NCBI GenBank assembly: GCA_023430975.1
Contig: JAEYYB010000124.1
Span: 39,448 to 103,447, forward strand
DNA from: Bacillota bacterium
GTDB taxonomy: Bacteria; Bacillota; Clostridia; Acetivibrionales; DSM-2933
Direction: 5' to 3'
DNA length: 64,000 nucleotides
The notes below the pieces were generated by a model. The model was not told the origin of the DNA, made no database searches, and saw only the letters and a program-made list of their open reading frames with translations. Positions 48,341 through 57,781 of this stretch are shown here, piece after piece. Made by a program: the position numbers and the translations under genes. Within the stretch, counting starts at the first letter, position 1. The number at the start of each line of letters is the position of its first letter.

Positions 48341-48985
48341 TCATACACCCAATACCTTTATAACAGCTTTTGATGTTTCTTCAATCTCTTCTTTTCCAAT
48401 TACAGTAAGTATCTTACCTCTTTTAGAATAGAAGTCTATCAATGGTTCTGTTTGTTCATGGTATGTCTTAAGCCTACTAATTACAGTTTCTTCCTTATCG
48501 TCATCCCTCTGTATGACATTTGTATTACAATTATCACAAATGCCATCTACCTTAGTGGGATTGAAAACAATATGATATGTTGCTCCGCAATTAGGGCAAA
48601 CTCTTCTTCCAGACATCCTTTTAATTATTTCCTCATCAGCAACATGGATATTTACAACATGATCCATATCTGTTCCTATCTCAATAAGTGTCTTTTCAAG
48701 ATATTCTGCTTGAGGAATGGTCCTTGGAAATCCATCAAGAATAAAACCATTTTTACAGTCGTCCTGTATAAGCCTGTCTTTGACAATGCTTATAGTAAGT
48801 TCATCAGGTACAAGCATACCTTTATCGATGTATTCCTTCGCTTTTATTCCCAGTTCAGTTCCATTTATCATATTGTTTCTAAATATATCACCTGTCGATA
48901 TGTGAGGTATGCACAACTTTTGTGAAAGTTTCTTTGCCTGTGTACCCTTACCTGCTCCAGGAGCCCCCAATAAAATCAATCTCAT
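48341..48985 (-). CDS. adk: Adenylate kinase (zinc-LID form)
   Basis: 214 residues. P-loop GAPGAGKGTQAKKL, DGFPRTIPQAEYLE, and a LID with CPNC...CDNC that binds zinc, typical of Gram-positive enzymes. Balances ATP, ADP and AMP. Confidence 0.97.
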   Translation of the reverse strand: MRLILLGAPGAGKGTQAKKLSQKLCIPHISTGDIFRNNMINGTELGIKAKEYIDKGMLVPDELTISIVKDRLIQDDCKNGFILDGFPRTIPQAEYLEKTLIEIGTDMDHVVNIHVADEEIIKRMSGRRVCPNCGATYHIVFNPTKVDGICDNCNTNVIQRDDDKEETVISRLKTYHEQTEPLIDFYSKRGKILTVIGKEEIEETSKAVIKVLGV

Positions 48986-49034
48986 AGTTCTATTCCTCCA
49001 TTACCAAAACACCATTAGATACTCTCTCTATATA

Positions 49035-50324
49035 TTATTCAAGGAATCCTTTATAATGCCTCATAAGCATTTGTGATTCCATCTGTTTAATTGTATCTAA
49101 TGCAACCCCAACCAAAATCAGGACTGATGTACTTCCAAACCACACATTAGCTAATCCAGTTGCATTCTGTAAAACTATTGGCAATACAGTTACAACTGCA
49201 AGGAATAATGCTCCAAACCATGTTACTCTGTTTAATACCCTTGAAATATAATCAGAAGTTGGTTTACCTGGTCTTATTCCCGGTATAAACCCGCCGTTCT
49301 TTTTCATATTGTTTGCAAGCTCAATAGGATTAAACACAATCATGGTATAGAAGAATGTGAAGAACATAATCAGTACTGAGTATAAAAGAGCATACCAGAC
49401 GCTGCCTGATGAATTCTTAAAGAAATTTACAAACCAGTTGTTTGCGTCTGCAAAGAAAAAGCTTATAATCTGTGATGGGAACATCATAATAGACATAGCA
49501 AATATTATCGGAATAACACCTGCCATATTTACCTTTATAGGAATATGAGTGCTCTGTCCGCCATAAACTTTTCTTCCAACTACTCTTTTTGCATATTGTA
49601 CAGGTATTCGCCTTTCAGCCTGTGATACCCATACAACAGCTGCGATCATTGCTAAGAACATTACTAAAATAGCAACTATCTTAACCAATGCCATTAGAAA
49701 ATTACCTTCAGTCATACCAGCTTTTCCTATGTTTATTAACGCAGCAAATGCTGAAGGACCGTTTGAAACTATACCTGCAAAGATCATCAGTGATATACCA
49801 TTTCCTATACCGTGCTCTGTGATCTGCTCACCAAGCCACATAAGGAATGCCGTACCCGCTGTAAATGTAAAAGTTATTGTAATAAAGCTTAATACACCTG
49901 AATTAACAACCGCACCTTTAATTCCGAAATACAGACCTACAGCCTGTATAAACGCAAGTAAAACGGTTCCATATCTGGTGTATTGGGCAATAATTTTTCT
50001 TCCTTCTTCGCCTTCCTTGGCTAATTGCTCCAGCTTCGGAATAGCGACCGTCAACAACTGCATTATGATTGACGAGTTGATATATGGTGTAATACTCATT
50101 GCAAATATCGTTGCGAGCTTAAAGGCTCCGCCTGATACTATATCAAAAAACCCGAAAAGTTGTCCGCCTTGTTCAACCAACCTCTGGAACTCAGCCGGAT
50201 TCAAACCCGGAACAGGTATATGGGAACCAACTCTATAAACAAGCAAAAGACATACTGTGAATATAAGTTTTCTTTTTAAATCGGGAATCTTCCAGGCATT
50301 TCTCAATATTTCCAACATGCCCAT
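49035..50324 (-). CDS. secY: Preprotein translocase subunit SecY
   Basis: 429 residues with ten membrane helices. RVGSHIPVPGLNP at the first periplasmic plug region and GIRPGKPTSDYISRVLNRVT in the cytoplasmic loop are diagnostic. Channel of Sec export, which the secreted proteins in this window would use. Confidence 0.98.
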   Translation of the reverse strand: MGMLEILRNAWKIPDLKRKLIFTVCLLLVYRVGSHIPVPGLNPAEFQRLVEQGGQLFGFFDIVSGGAFKLATIFAMSITPYINSSIIMQLLTVAIPKLEQLAKEGEEGRKIIAQYTRYGTVLLAFIQAVGLYFGIKGAVVNSGVLSFITITFTFTAGTAFLMWLGEQITEHGIGNGISLMIFAGIVSNGPSAFAALINIGKAGMTEGNFLMALVKIVAILVMFLAMIAAVVWVSQAERRIPVQYAKRVVGRKVYGGQSTHIPIKVNMAGVIPIIFAMSIMMFPSQIISFFFADANNWFVNFFKNSSGSVWYALLYSVLIMFFTFFYTMIVFNPIELANNMKKNGGFIPGIRPGKPTSDYISRVLNRVTWFGALFLAVVTVLPIVLQNATGLANVWFGSTSVLILVGVALDTIKQMESQMLMRHYKGFLE

Positions 50325-50325
50325 A

Positions 50326-50769
50326 TTATACCACCTCGACCTTTCCCCCTGCAGCTTCTATCTTTTCAGAAGCACTCTTTGTAAACTTAGCTGCCTTAAC
50401 AGTAAGCTTCTTGTTTAACTCACCGTTACCCAATATAGCTACACCATCGTTTACTTTTTTAACCAAACCGTTCTCCTGTAAAAGCTCCAAAGTAACTGTT
50501 GATCCATTTTCAAATGCATTCAAATCGGAAACATTTACTTCAGCATACACTTTAGCAAAGTTTTTATTATTGAAGCCTCTCTTAGGTAACCTTCTGTATA
50601 ACGGCATCTGACCGCCTTCAAAACCAGGTCTAACTCCGCCGCCAGCACGTGCGTTCTGACCTTTATGACCCTTTCCAGCTGTTTTACCGTTTCCACTACC
50701 TGGACCTCTACCTTTTCTCATTGCTACTTTCGTTGAGCCTGGTGAAGGTACTAATTCGAAAAGTTTCAT
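50326..50769 (-). CDS. rplO: 50S ribosomal protein L15
   Basis: 147 residues: MKLFELVPSPGSTKVAMRKG, Gly-rich GSGNGKTAGKGHKGQNAR, and VRPGFEGGQMPLYRRLPKRG. Directly upstream of secY (1-bp gap). Confidence 0.97.
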   Translation of the reverse strand: MKLFELVPSPGSTKVAMRKGRGPGSGNGKTAGKGHKGQNARAGGGVRPGFEGGQMPLYRRLPKRGFNNKNFAKVYAEVNVSDLNAFENGSTVTLELLQENGLVKKVNDGVAILGNGELNKKLTVKAAKFTKSASEKIEAAGGKVEVV

Positions 50770-50784
50770 ATCTTACACCTCCTC

Positions 50785-50967
50785 TTATATTTCTTCAACT
50801 GCCACAAGATGAGAAACCTTTTTAACCATTCCTCTTATCTGAGGATTATCTTTTTGTTCAACTACACTTCTTATTTTCTTTAAGCCAAGAGCTTTTACTG
50901 TAGCAACTTGGTCTTCTTTAGCTTTATTTATGCTTCTTACTAATGTAATTTTTAATTTACCAGCCAT
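50785..50967 (-). CDS. rpmD: 50S ribosomal protein L30
   Basis: 60 residues from the ATG at 50967 (MAGKLKITLVRSINKAK). The frame opens 11 codons earlier inside rpsE, but AGGAGGG lies eight bases before this ATG and the length fits the family. Confidence 0.96.
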   Translation of the reverse strand: MAGKLKITLVRSINKAKEDQVATVKALGLKKIRSVVEQKDNPQIRGMVKKVSHLVAVEEI

Positions 50968-50980
50968 GTTTGCTACCCTC

Positions 50981-51481
50981 CTAGCCCAGTATTTCTTCAA
51001 CGGTTTTACCCCTAAGCTTAGCTACCTCTTCTGCTGTTCTTAGCTGTGATAAACCGTTTATAGTTGCATTAACCATGTTTATCGGGTTATTTGATCCTAA
51101 TGATTTAGTTCTGATATCATGTATACCAGCTAATTCAAGAACCGCTCTTACAGGACCACCAGCTATAACTCCTGTACCTTCGCTGGCAGGCATTAGAAGA
51201 ACTCTTCCTGCACCATACTCACCTGTTGATTCATGTGGTATAGTTGTTTCAACTAGAGGAACCTTTATAAGGTTCTTCTTAGCATCTTCAATTCCTTTTC
51301 TTATCGCATCAGGAATTTCTGCTGCTTTTCCAATTCCGCTTCCTATATGTCCATTTTCATCTCCGACAACAACAAGTGCACTGAAACGAAAATTTCTACC
51401 ACCTTTAACAACCTTAGTAACACGACCTATATTTACTACCTTTTCTTTAAGGTCTAATGAATTCGCATCAATTCGTTGCAA
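50981..51481 (-). CDS. rpsE: 30S ribosomal protein S5
   Basis: 166 residues. FRFSALVVVGDENGHIGSGI and the RNA-binding IPDAIRKGIEDAKKNLIKVP are typical. Confidence 0.97.
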   Translation of the reverse strand: MQRIDANSLDLKEKVVNIGRVTKVVKGGRNFRFSALVVVGDENGHIGSGIGKAAEIPDAIRKGIEDAKKNLIKVPLVETTIPHESTGEYGAGRVLLMPASEGTGVIAGGPVRAVLELAGIHDIRTKSLGSNNPINMVNATINGLSQLRTAEEVAKLRGKTVEEILG

Positions 51482-51499
51482 TTTTTGTCCCTCCTTCTA

Positions 51500-51868
51500 T
51501 TAAAATTCCAAGCCTGCTTCTCTTGCAGCTTCTGCAAGCTCTTTTACTCTACCATGATACAGGTATCCACCTCTATCAAAAACAACCTTATGGATTCCTT
51601 TTGCTTTGGCTTTAGAAGCTATAAGCTTGCCAACTTCAATAGCCGCTTCCTTGTTCCCACCAAACTTAAATTTTCCTTTTAAAGACTCGTCAAGGGTTGA
51701 TGCTGCAACAAGTGTATTTCCGTTTGCATCATCTATAATCTGTGCATATATATGATTTAGACTTCTAAATACATTCAACCTTGGGCGTTCAGGAGTACCT
51801 TTAATTTTTTTACGTACCCTTAAATGCTTTCTTAGTCTTATTTTATTAGTGTTAGGCTTATTTATCAT
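51500..51868 (-). CDS. rplR: 50S ribosomal protein L18
   Basis: 122 residues, RLRKHLRVRKKIKGTPERPR and VFDRGGYLYHGRVKELAEAA. Binds 5S rRNA together with L5. Confidence 0.97.
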   Translation of the reverse strand: MINKPNTNKIRLRKHLRVRKKIKGTPERPRLNVFRSLNHIYAQIIDDANGNTLVAASTLDESLKGKFKFGGNKEAAIEVGKLIASKAKAKGIHKVVFDRGGYLYHGRVKELAEAAREAGLEF

Positions 51869-51885
51869 TAAAGTTCACTCCTTTC

Positions 51886-52437
51886 TTATTTTTTACCTTT
51901 TCCGCCGGTCTTACCTTCTTTACGTCTGATAACTTCAGTTTCATACTTAATACCTTTACCCTTATATGGTTCAGGCTCTCTCTTTTCTCTTATCTTCGCA
52001 GCAAACTCACCAACTGCTTGCTTATCGATACCTTTTACAATTATTTTGTTTTGAGCAGGCACTTCAACTGTTATGCCTGCAGGCTCTTCCATTTCAACAG
52101 GATGTGAGTAGCCGAGGGTAAGAACCAGTTTCTTTCCCTGCTTAGCTGCCCTGTAACCTACCCCGTTTATTTCAAGACCCTTCTCAAATCCATTTGTTAC
52201 ACCTTCAACCATGTTGTTAATAAGGGTTCTTGTAAGTCCGTGCAATGCTTTATGCATTTTTTGCTCGGAAGGTCTTGTTACATTTATTTCATTATTTTCT
52301 ATCTTAATTATCATATCCTTATGGAACTCTTTTGTCAAAGTTCCTTTTTGGCCTTTAACCGTAACTAAGTTGTTCTCAGCAACTTTTACGTCTACACCTT
52401 TAGGTATAGCTATCGGCATTCTGCCTATTCGTGACAT
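51886..52437 (-). CDS. rplF: 50S ribosomal protein L6
   Basis: 183 residues with two RNA-binding folds, SRIGRMPIAIPKGVDVKVAE and EPYKGKGIKYETEVIRRKEG. Confidence 0.97.
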   Translation of the reverse strand: MSRIGRMPIAIPKGVDVKVAENNLVTVKGQKGTLTKEFHKDMIIKIENNEINVTRPSEQKMHKALHGLTRTLINNMVEGVTNGFEKGLEINGVGYRAAKQGKKLVLTLGYSHPVEMEEPAGITVEVPAQNKIIVKGIDKQAVGEFAAKIREKREPEPYKGKGIKYETEVIRRKEGKTGGKGKK

Positions 52438-52494
52438 TTTCTTTCCTCCTGTTCTTAAATTATGAGCCTTAGCCCTTTTCAGAATTATTTTATA

Positions 52495-52893
52495 TTACCA
52501 TACAAAAGCCAGTACTTCTCCGCCTATTCCCTGAGATCTAGCTTTTTTGTCTGACATAATCCCTCTTGATGTAGAGATTATTGCGATTCCTAAGCCACCC
52601 AATACTTTAGGAAGTTCATCCTTACCGGCATATACCCTTAATCCTGGTTTGCTTATTCTCTTAATTCCTGTTATTACACCGCTTTTGCTTGGTGTATATT
52701 TTAAAGCCAATCTGATTATGCCTTGCTTACCGTCTTCTATTTCTTCAATATTCCTCACAAATCCTTCTTCCAATAAAATTCCTGCTATTGCTTTCTTTAT
52801 ATTTGAAGCTGGAATATCAACAGACTCATGTTTTGCAGAACTAGCATTTCTTATTCTGGTTAACATATCAGCTATTGCGTCTGTAATTTGCAT
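52495..52893 (-). CDS. rpsH: 30S ribosomal protein S8
   Basis: 132 residues: ITDAIADMLTRIRNASSAKH and the C-terminal IISTSRGIMSDKKARSQGIG. Confidence 0.97.
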   Translation of the reverse strand: MQITDAIADMLTRIRNASSAKHESVDIPASNIKKAIAGILLEEGFVRNIEEIEDGKQGIIRLALKYTPSKSGVITGIKRISKPGLRVYAGKDELPKVLGGLGIAIISTSRGIMSDKKARSQGIGGEVLAFVW

Positions 52894-52921
52894 ATGTTAA
52901 ACCTCCTTCCAAATTTTCTGG

Positions 52922-53107
52922 TTACCAACTTGCTTTCTTTACGCCAGGTATTTGACCCTTATATGCCAATACTCTGAAGCATAGACGACAAATACCGAAT
53001 TTCCTTATATACGCATGCGGTCTTCCGCATAATTTACATCTATTGTAAGCTCTTGTTTTAAACTTGGGAGTTTTTTGTTGCTTCAAAATCATCGCTTTTT
53101 TTGCCAC
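52922..53107 (-). CDS. rpsZ: 30S ribosomal protein S14, type Z (zinc)
   Basis: 61 residues, the short zinc form: CKLCGRPHAYIRK with Cys24/27 and a second pair CRLC (Cys40/43). Confidence 0.97.
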   Translation of the reverse strand: MAKKAMILKQQKTPKFKTRAYNRCKLCGRPHAYIRKFGICRLCFRVLAYKGQIPGVKKASW

Positions 53108-53125
53108 GCTTAGGTCCCCTCCTTA

Positions 53126-53668
53126 TCATGCACGGCTGAATGGCATGCCCATCAGCTTTAACAACTCTTTCGCTTCTTCGTCGCTTTTTGCTGTTGTAAC
53201 AAATGTTATATCCATGCCTCTCATCTTATCAATTTTATCATACTCAATTTCAGGAAATATCAACTGATCTGTAACACCTAATGAATAGTTACCTCTTCCG
53301 TCAAAAGAATTGTTGGATACTCCTCTGAAGTCTCTTACTCTTGGCATTGCAATATTAAACAATTTATCTACAAACTCATACATTCTTTGCCCACGAAGTG
53401 TTACTTTACATCCGATATTCATACCTTCTCTTAATTTGAAAGCCGCTACAGACTTCTTCGCCTTAGTTATAAAAGGTTTCTGTCCTGTTATAGCAGTCAA
53501 ATCATTAACAGCCGCATCTATAGCCTTAGGATTTTCCTTAACGTCTCCTACGCCCATATTAATTACAACTTTTTCAATCTTAGGAATCTGCATTGCACTT
53601 TTAAATTTGAATTTGTCCTGTAATGCTGGAACAACTTCTTTAACATATTTTTCTTGCAATCTAGTCAT
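53126..53668 (-). CDS. rplE: 50S ribosomal protein L5
   Basis: 180 residues. QIPKIEKVVINMGVGDVKEN, VTLRGQRMYEFVDKL and FPEIEYDKIDKMRGMDI. Binds 5S rRNA. Confidence 0.97.
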   Translation of the reverse strand: MTRLQEKYVKEVVPALQDKFKFKSAMQIPKIEKVVINMGVGDVKENPKAIDAAVNDLTAITGQKPFITKAKKSVAAFKLREGMNIGCKVTLRGQRMYEFVDKLFNIAMPRVRDFRGVSNNSFDGRGNYSLGVTDQLIFPEIEYDKIDKMRGMDITFVTTAKSDEEAKELLKLMGMPFSRA

Positions 53669-53696
53669 TCACCAATTACCTCCTTTCGAACAGAGT

Positions 53697-54047
53697 TTAA
53701 ACGTTATCTATAAACTCATTACATTTTTTGCAAACCCTTACCTTATGTCCATCTTCAAGCTTCTGTTTTCCAACTCTTGTACGTTCTCCGCACTTTGGAC
53801 ATACAACCATAGCCTTTGATGCATATATAGGGCTTTCCTGATGAATTATTCCGCCCTGCTGGTATCTTCCTCTTGGCTTCTTATGCTTAACGCTCATATT
53901 CACGCCTTCAACAAGAACCATACCTTTATCTGAAAGAACCTTTAATACTTTTCCTTTTTTACCTTTATCGCCGGTTTTTCCTTCACCGCCTGACAATATA
54001 TAAACAGTATCTCCTGTTTTTATATGTGCAACTTTCTTATTTTCCAA
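53697..54047 (-). CDS. rplX: 50S ribosomal protein L24
   Basis: 116 residues: a KOW domain (IKTGDTVYILSGGEGKTGDK) and a C-terminal zinc ribbon (VCPKCGE...VCKKCNE), the Gram-positive form. Confidence 0.97.
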   Translation of the reverse strand: MENKKVAHIKTGDTVYILSGGEGKTGDKGKKGKVLKVLSDKGMVLVEGVNMSVKHKKPRGRYQQGGIIHQESPIYASKAMVVCPKCGERTRVGKQKLEDGHKVRVCKKCNEFIDNV

Positions 54048-54065
54048 TTTAAGCCGCCTCCTCCC

Positions 54066-54434
54066 TTATAGAACTTCCGGTGCGAGGGACAATATTTTCA
54101 TGAAATCTTTATCCCTTAATTCCCTAGCAACTGGACCAAATATACGTGTTCCTCTTGGGTTTTTGTCTTCTTTGATTATAACTGCTGCATTTTCATCGAA
54201 TTTTATATATGAACCGTCATTTCTTCTTACGCCTTTTCTTGAACGAACAATAACGCATTTAACAACGTCACCTTTTTTCACAACACCACCGGGTGTTGCA
54301 TTTTTAACCGAAGCTACAATGATATCACCTATATTGGCATATTTTCTCCATGAACCACCGAGAACCTTTATGCACATAATTTCTTTTGCTCCAGTGTTAT
54401 CAGCAACTCTTAGTCTTGATTGGACTTGAATCAT
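54066..54434 (-). CDS. rplN: 50S ribosomal protein L14
   Basis: 122 residues, IQVQSRLRVADNTGAKEIMC and GTRIFGPVARELRDKDFMKI. Bridges to the 30S subunit. Confidence 0.98.
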   Translation of the reverse strand: MIQVQSRLRVADNTGAKEIMCIKVLGGSWRKYANIGDIIVASVKNATPGGVVKKGDVVKCVIVRSRKGVRRNDGSYIKFDENAAVIIKEDKNPRGTRIFGPVARELRDKDFMKILSLAPEVL

Positions 54435-54457
54435 ATCTAATACCTCCTTCCCATGAC

Positions 54458-54715
54458 TTACTGTGCTTTCTCGATAACTTCAACAAGTCTCCATCTCTTT
54501 TCCTTGCTTAATGGTCTAGTCTCCATAACCTTAACTCTATCGCCTATATTGCACTCGTTATTTTCATCATGTGCTTTTAATTTATATGTTCTTTTAACTA
54601 TCTTTCCATACAGCGGATGTTTAACACTGTTTTCTATAGCTACAACGATGGTTTTATCCATCTTGTTACTTACTACTTTACCAATCCTTGTTTTTCTAAG
54701 TGCTCTTTGATCCAA
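54458..54715 (-). CDS. rpsQ: 30S ribosomal protein S17
   Basis: 85 residues: RIGKVVSNKMDKTIVVAIEN and IGDRVKVMETRPLSKEKRWR, an OB fold. Confidence 0.97.
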   Translation of the reverse strand: MDQRALRKTRIGKVVSNKMDKTIVVAIENSVKHPLYGKIVKRTYKLKAHDENNECNIGDRVKVMETRPLSKEKRWRLVEVIEKAQ

Positions 54716-54740
54716 TTTATTTACCTCCCTTCAGGGTCTT

Positions 54741-54944
54741 TTATTTATCAGTCCCTTTCAATTGCCTTTCACGTATTATTGTCTTCACACGAGCAATTGA
54801 TTTCTTAACATCCCTTAACTTCATTGGATTTTCAAGCTGGTTAGTTGCAAGCTGAAACCTTAATTTAAACAGTTCTGCTTTTAAATCCTTTTCTTCTTTT
54901 TCTAATTCAGCCTGAGTTCTTTCTCTCAAATCACTAGCTTTCAT
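54741..54944 (-). CDS. rpmC: 50S ribosomal protein L29
   Basis: 67 residues from the ATG at 54944 (MKASDLRERTQAELEKEEKD), which overlaps the rplP stop by 11 bp and has GGTGA upstream. The longer frame to 55013 is only read-through into rplP sequence. Confidence 0.96.
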   Translation of the reverse strand: MKASDLRERTQAELEKEEKDLKAELFKLRFQLATNQLENPMKLRDVKKSIARVKTIIRERQLKGTDK

Positions 54945-55371
54945 TTGCTTCACCGTCCATTTCATCGCCGCGGGCCACAAATTTACACTTAATCGGAAGC
55001 TTATGCATTGCAAGTCTTAATGCTTCTCTTGCAGTTTCCTCCGCTACGCCTGCGATTTCGAATAATATCCTGCCAGGTTTAACTACTGCTACCCAATACT
55101 CCGGTGAACCTTTACCACTACCCATACGTGTTTCTGCTGGTTTTTTGGTTACAGGTTTATCAGGGAATATCTTAATCCAAACCTGACCACCTCTTTTTAT
55201 ATACCTTGTCATAGCTATTCTGGCTGCTTCTATCTGATTGCTTGTTATCCAAGCTGGCTCAAGAGCCTGCAAACCGAATTCGCCGTTTGAAACCTTTATA
55301 CCTCTGGTTGCTACACCAGTCATTCTACCTCTATGAACTCTTCTACGTTTAACTCTCTTTGGCATTAACAT
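54934..55371 (-). CDS. rplP: 50S ribosomal protein L16
   Basis: 145 residues: MLMPKRVKRRRVHRGRMTGV and RMGSGKGSPEYWVAVVKPGR, near the peptidyl-transferase centre. Start overlaps the rpsC stop by 1 bp. Confidence 0.97.
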   Translation of the reverse strand: MLMPKRVKRRRVHRGRMTGVATRGIKVSNGEFGLQALEPAWITSNQIEAARIAMTRYIKRGGQVWIKIFPDKPVTKKPAETRMGSGKGSPEYWVAVVKPGRILFEIAGVAEETAREALRLAMHKLPIKCKFVARGDEMDGEANES

Positions 55372-56033
55372 TAGCGATCTCCTCCTTCCACTTTCTTCTT
55401 AGCAGCAGGAAGAACTTCACCTTTATATATCCAAACCTTAACACCAATTTTACCATATGTTGTATTTGCTTCTGCAAATCCATAATCGATATCTGCTCTT
55501 AAAGTCTGGAGTGGAATTGTTCCCTCATGATAATGTTCAGTTCTTGCAATTTCAGCACCGCCCAAACGGCCTGCTACAGCAGTTTTTATTCCTTTTGCAC
55601 CAAGCTTCATTGTTCTTGACATTGCCTGCTTCATTGCTCTTCTGAAAGAAATTCTCTTTTCTAGCTGTGTAGCTATATTTTCAGCTACTAATTGAGCATC
55701 CATGTCAGGTGTTTTAATTTCAGTGATGTTAATTAAAACACTTTTTCCGGTCATTTTTTCAACTTCTTTTCTGAGTTCCTCAATACCTGTACCGCCTTTA
55801 CCTATTACAAGGCCTGGCTTAGCAGTATTAACATTTATTTTAACTTTACTTGCAGCTCTTTCGATTTCTATTCTTGATACACCGGAAGAGTACAATTTGC
55901 CTTTTATGAACTTTCTGATTTTAACGTCTTCCACTAAAAGATCGCTGAAATCCTTATCACTTGCATACCATTTGGTATCCCAATCTTTAATTATTCCGAT
56001 TCTTAAACCGTGTGGATTAACTTTCTGGCCCAT
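55371..56033 (-). CDS. rpsC: 30S ribosomal protein S3
   Basis: 220 residues. KH domain with KPGLVIGKGGTGIEELRKEV, and RTEHYHEGTIPLQTLRADID. Part of the mRNA entry helicase. Confidence 0.98.
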   Translation of the reverse strand: MGQKVNPHGLRIGIIKDWDTKWYASDKDFSDLLVEDVKIRKFIKGKLYSSGVSRIEIERAASKVKINVNTAKPGLVIGKGGTGIEELRKEVEKMTGKSVLINITEIKTPDMDAQLVAENIATQLEKRISFRRAMKQAMSRTMKLGAKGIKTAVAGRLGGAEIARTEHYHEGTIPLQTLRADIDYGFAEANTTYGKIGVKVWIYKGEVLPAAKKKVEGGDR

Positions 56034-56052
56034 TCTTCAACCTCCTTTTCCT

Positions 56053-56529
56053 TTATTCTTTTTCCTTTAATACTACAGTTATATGACTTGTTCTTTTATT
56101 GATTCTATTTGCTCTTCCCTGAGCTCTAGGCATAATTCTTTTTAATGTAGGTCCTTGAGTTGCATAAGCTTCAGCTACATATAAGTCTTCCTTATCAAGT
56201 CCGTTATTTGTTACAGCATTTGCTTCAGCAGACTTCATAAGCTTTAATAATATACTGGAAGCAGCTTTTGGTGTAAATCTCAATATACCGTATGCCTCTT
56301 CAAGATTCTTATTTTTTATCAAATCAATAACAATCTTAACTTTTCTTGATGATATACGAGCATATTTAAGCACTGCTCTACCCTCATCTTTTCCTATTCC
56401 CAAAGCCTTTCTTTCTCTCTTTGACAAGATTACAGGCTTTTTATTTTTTCTATGAACAGAACTGTAAGTTTCAAGAAGTTGTTCTTTATCCTTAAGAAGT
56501 TCATCTTTTGATCTTATCTGTCTTTCCAA
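56053..56529 (-). CDS. rplV: 50S ribosomal protein L22 with N-terminal extension
   Basis: 158 residues against ~112 for the core. The core begins near residue 50 (GRAVLKYARISSRKVKIVID) and contains MPRAQGRANRINKRTSHITV, the exit-tunnel loop. The first ~48 residues (MERQIRSKDELLKDKEQLLE...) are a charged, helical extension. The ATG at 56529 has GGAGGAA upstream; an internal start would lack a ribosome site. Confidence 0.94.
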   Translation of the reverse strand: MERQIRSKDELLKDKEQLLETYSSVHRKNKKPVILSKRERKALGIGKDEGRAVLKYARISSRKVKIVIDLIKNKNLEEAYGILRFTPKAASSILLKLMKSAEANAVTNNGLDKEDLYVAEAYATQGPTLKRIMPRAQGRANRINKRTSHITVVLKEKE

Positions 56530-56574
56530 CCGGAATTCCTCCTTTCAAAGCTATCTTGCATTTATACAGCACTC

Positions 56575-56859
56575 TTATCTTCCACCGCTGGATTTTTCAT
56601 TTTTTCCTGCATGTCCTTTATATGTTCTAGTTGGAGCAAATTCACCTAATTTGTGACCAACCATATCTTCCGATACAAACACTGGTACGTGCTTCTTACC
56701 ATCATGAACAGCAATTGTATGACCAACCATCTGTGGAAATATAGTTGAAGCTCTTGACCATGATTTGAGTACCTTCTTTTCATTCTTATCATTCATATCT
56801 TCAATTCTTTTAAGAAGTTTGGCATCAACATACGGTCCCTTTTTCAAAGATCTGCTCAT
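56575..56859 (-). CDS. rpsS: 30S ribosomal protein S19
   Basis: 94 residues: SRSLKKGPYVDAKLLKRIED and VGHKLGEFAPTRTYKGHAGK. Confidence 0.98.
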   Translation of the reverse strand: MSRSLKKGPYVDAKLLKRIEDMNDKNEKKVLKSWSRASTIFPQMVGHTIAVHDGKKHVPVFVSEDMVGHKLGEFAPTRTYKGHAGKNEKSSGGR

Positions 56860-56920
56860 TTATTATAATCCTCCCTTCATAAGTAAACTGTTTACTTATG
56901 CCTAATGACCTATAAAACAA

Positions 56921-57754
56921 TTACTTCTGGTTTCTTCTCTTAACTATGAACTTATCGCTCTTGTTTTTCTTCTTTCTAGTTTTAAGACCGAGAGTTGGTT
57001 TACCCCAAGGAGTTACCGGACTAGGTCTACCTATCGGAGATTTACCTTCTCCACCACCGTGAGGGTGATCACATGGATTCATAACAACACCGCGTACTGT
57101 TGGTCTAACACCCATCCATCTTTTTCTTCCTGCTTTACCGATGGATATGTTTTCATGCTCAATGTTGCTTACCTGACCGATAGTTGCTTTACAATTCATT
57201 CTTATCATTCTTACTTCGCCTGAAGGAAGTCTTACCTGTGCATAATCTCCTTCTTTAGCCATAAGCTGTGCTACATTTCCTGCTGCTCTAACCAGCTGTC
57301 CGCCTTTACCAGGCTTTAATTCTATATTGTGAATCAAAGTACCAACCGGCATATTAATGAGCTTAAGTGAGTTACCTGGTTTGATATCAGCATTTTCGCC
57401 TGATTCAACAATATCTCCTACTTTTAATCCAACTGGTGCAATTATATATCTCTTTTCACCATCAACATAGTGAAGAAGTGCTATATTTGCTGTTCTGTTT
57501 GGATCGTACTCAATTCCTGCAACCTTTGCCTTTATACCGTCTTTATCTCTTTTAAAATCTATGATTCTGTACTTTTGTTTTGCACCGCCACCTATATGAC
57601 GAACTGTTATCCTACCGTATGCGTTTCTTCCGCCCCTCTTCTGCAATGGAGCTAGCAATGATTTTTCAGGTTCTGTTTTTGTTATTTCATCAAAAGCTGA
57701 AACAGTCATGAACCTTCTTGCCGGAGTAGTAGGACTAAACTTTTTAACTGCCAT
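56921..57754 (-). CDS. rplB: 50S ribosomal protein L2
   Basis: 277 residues: RNAYGRITVRHIGGGAKQKY and MNPCDHPHGGGEGKSPIGRP containing the functional His of the peptidyl-transferase region. Confidence 0.98.
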   Translation of the reverse strand: MAVKKFSPTTPARRFMTVSAFDEITKTEPEKSLLAPLQKRGGRNAYGRITVRHIGGGAKQKYRIIDFKRDKDGIKAKVAGIEYDPNRTANIALLHYVDGEKRYIIAPVGLKVGDIVESGENADIKPGNSLKLINMPVGTLIHNIELKPGKGGQLVRAAGNVAQLMAKEGDYAQVRLPSGEVRMIRMNCKATIGQVSNIEHENISIGKAGRKRWMGVRPTVRGVVMNPCDHPHGGGEGKSPIGRPSPVTPWGKPTLGLKTRKKKNKSDKFIVKRRNQK

Positions 57755-57781
57755 CTCTTCTCACTCCTTACTAAACATTAG

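Noticed and set aside
48452..48925. 157-codon plus-strand ORF opposite adk
   Set aside because: Antisense to a complete, conserved adenylate kinase gene.
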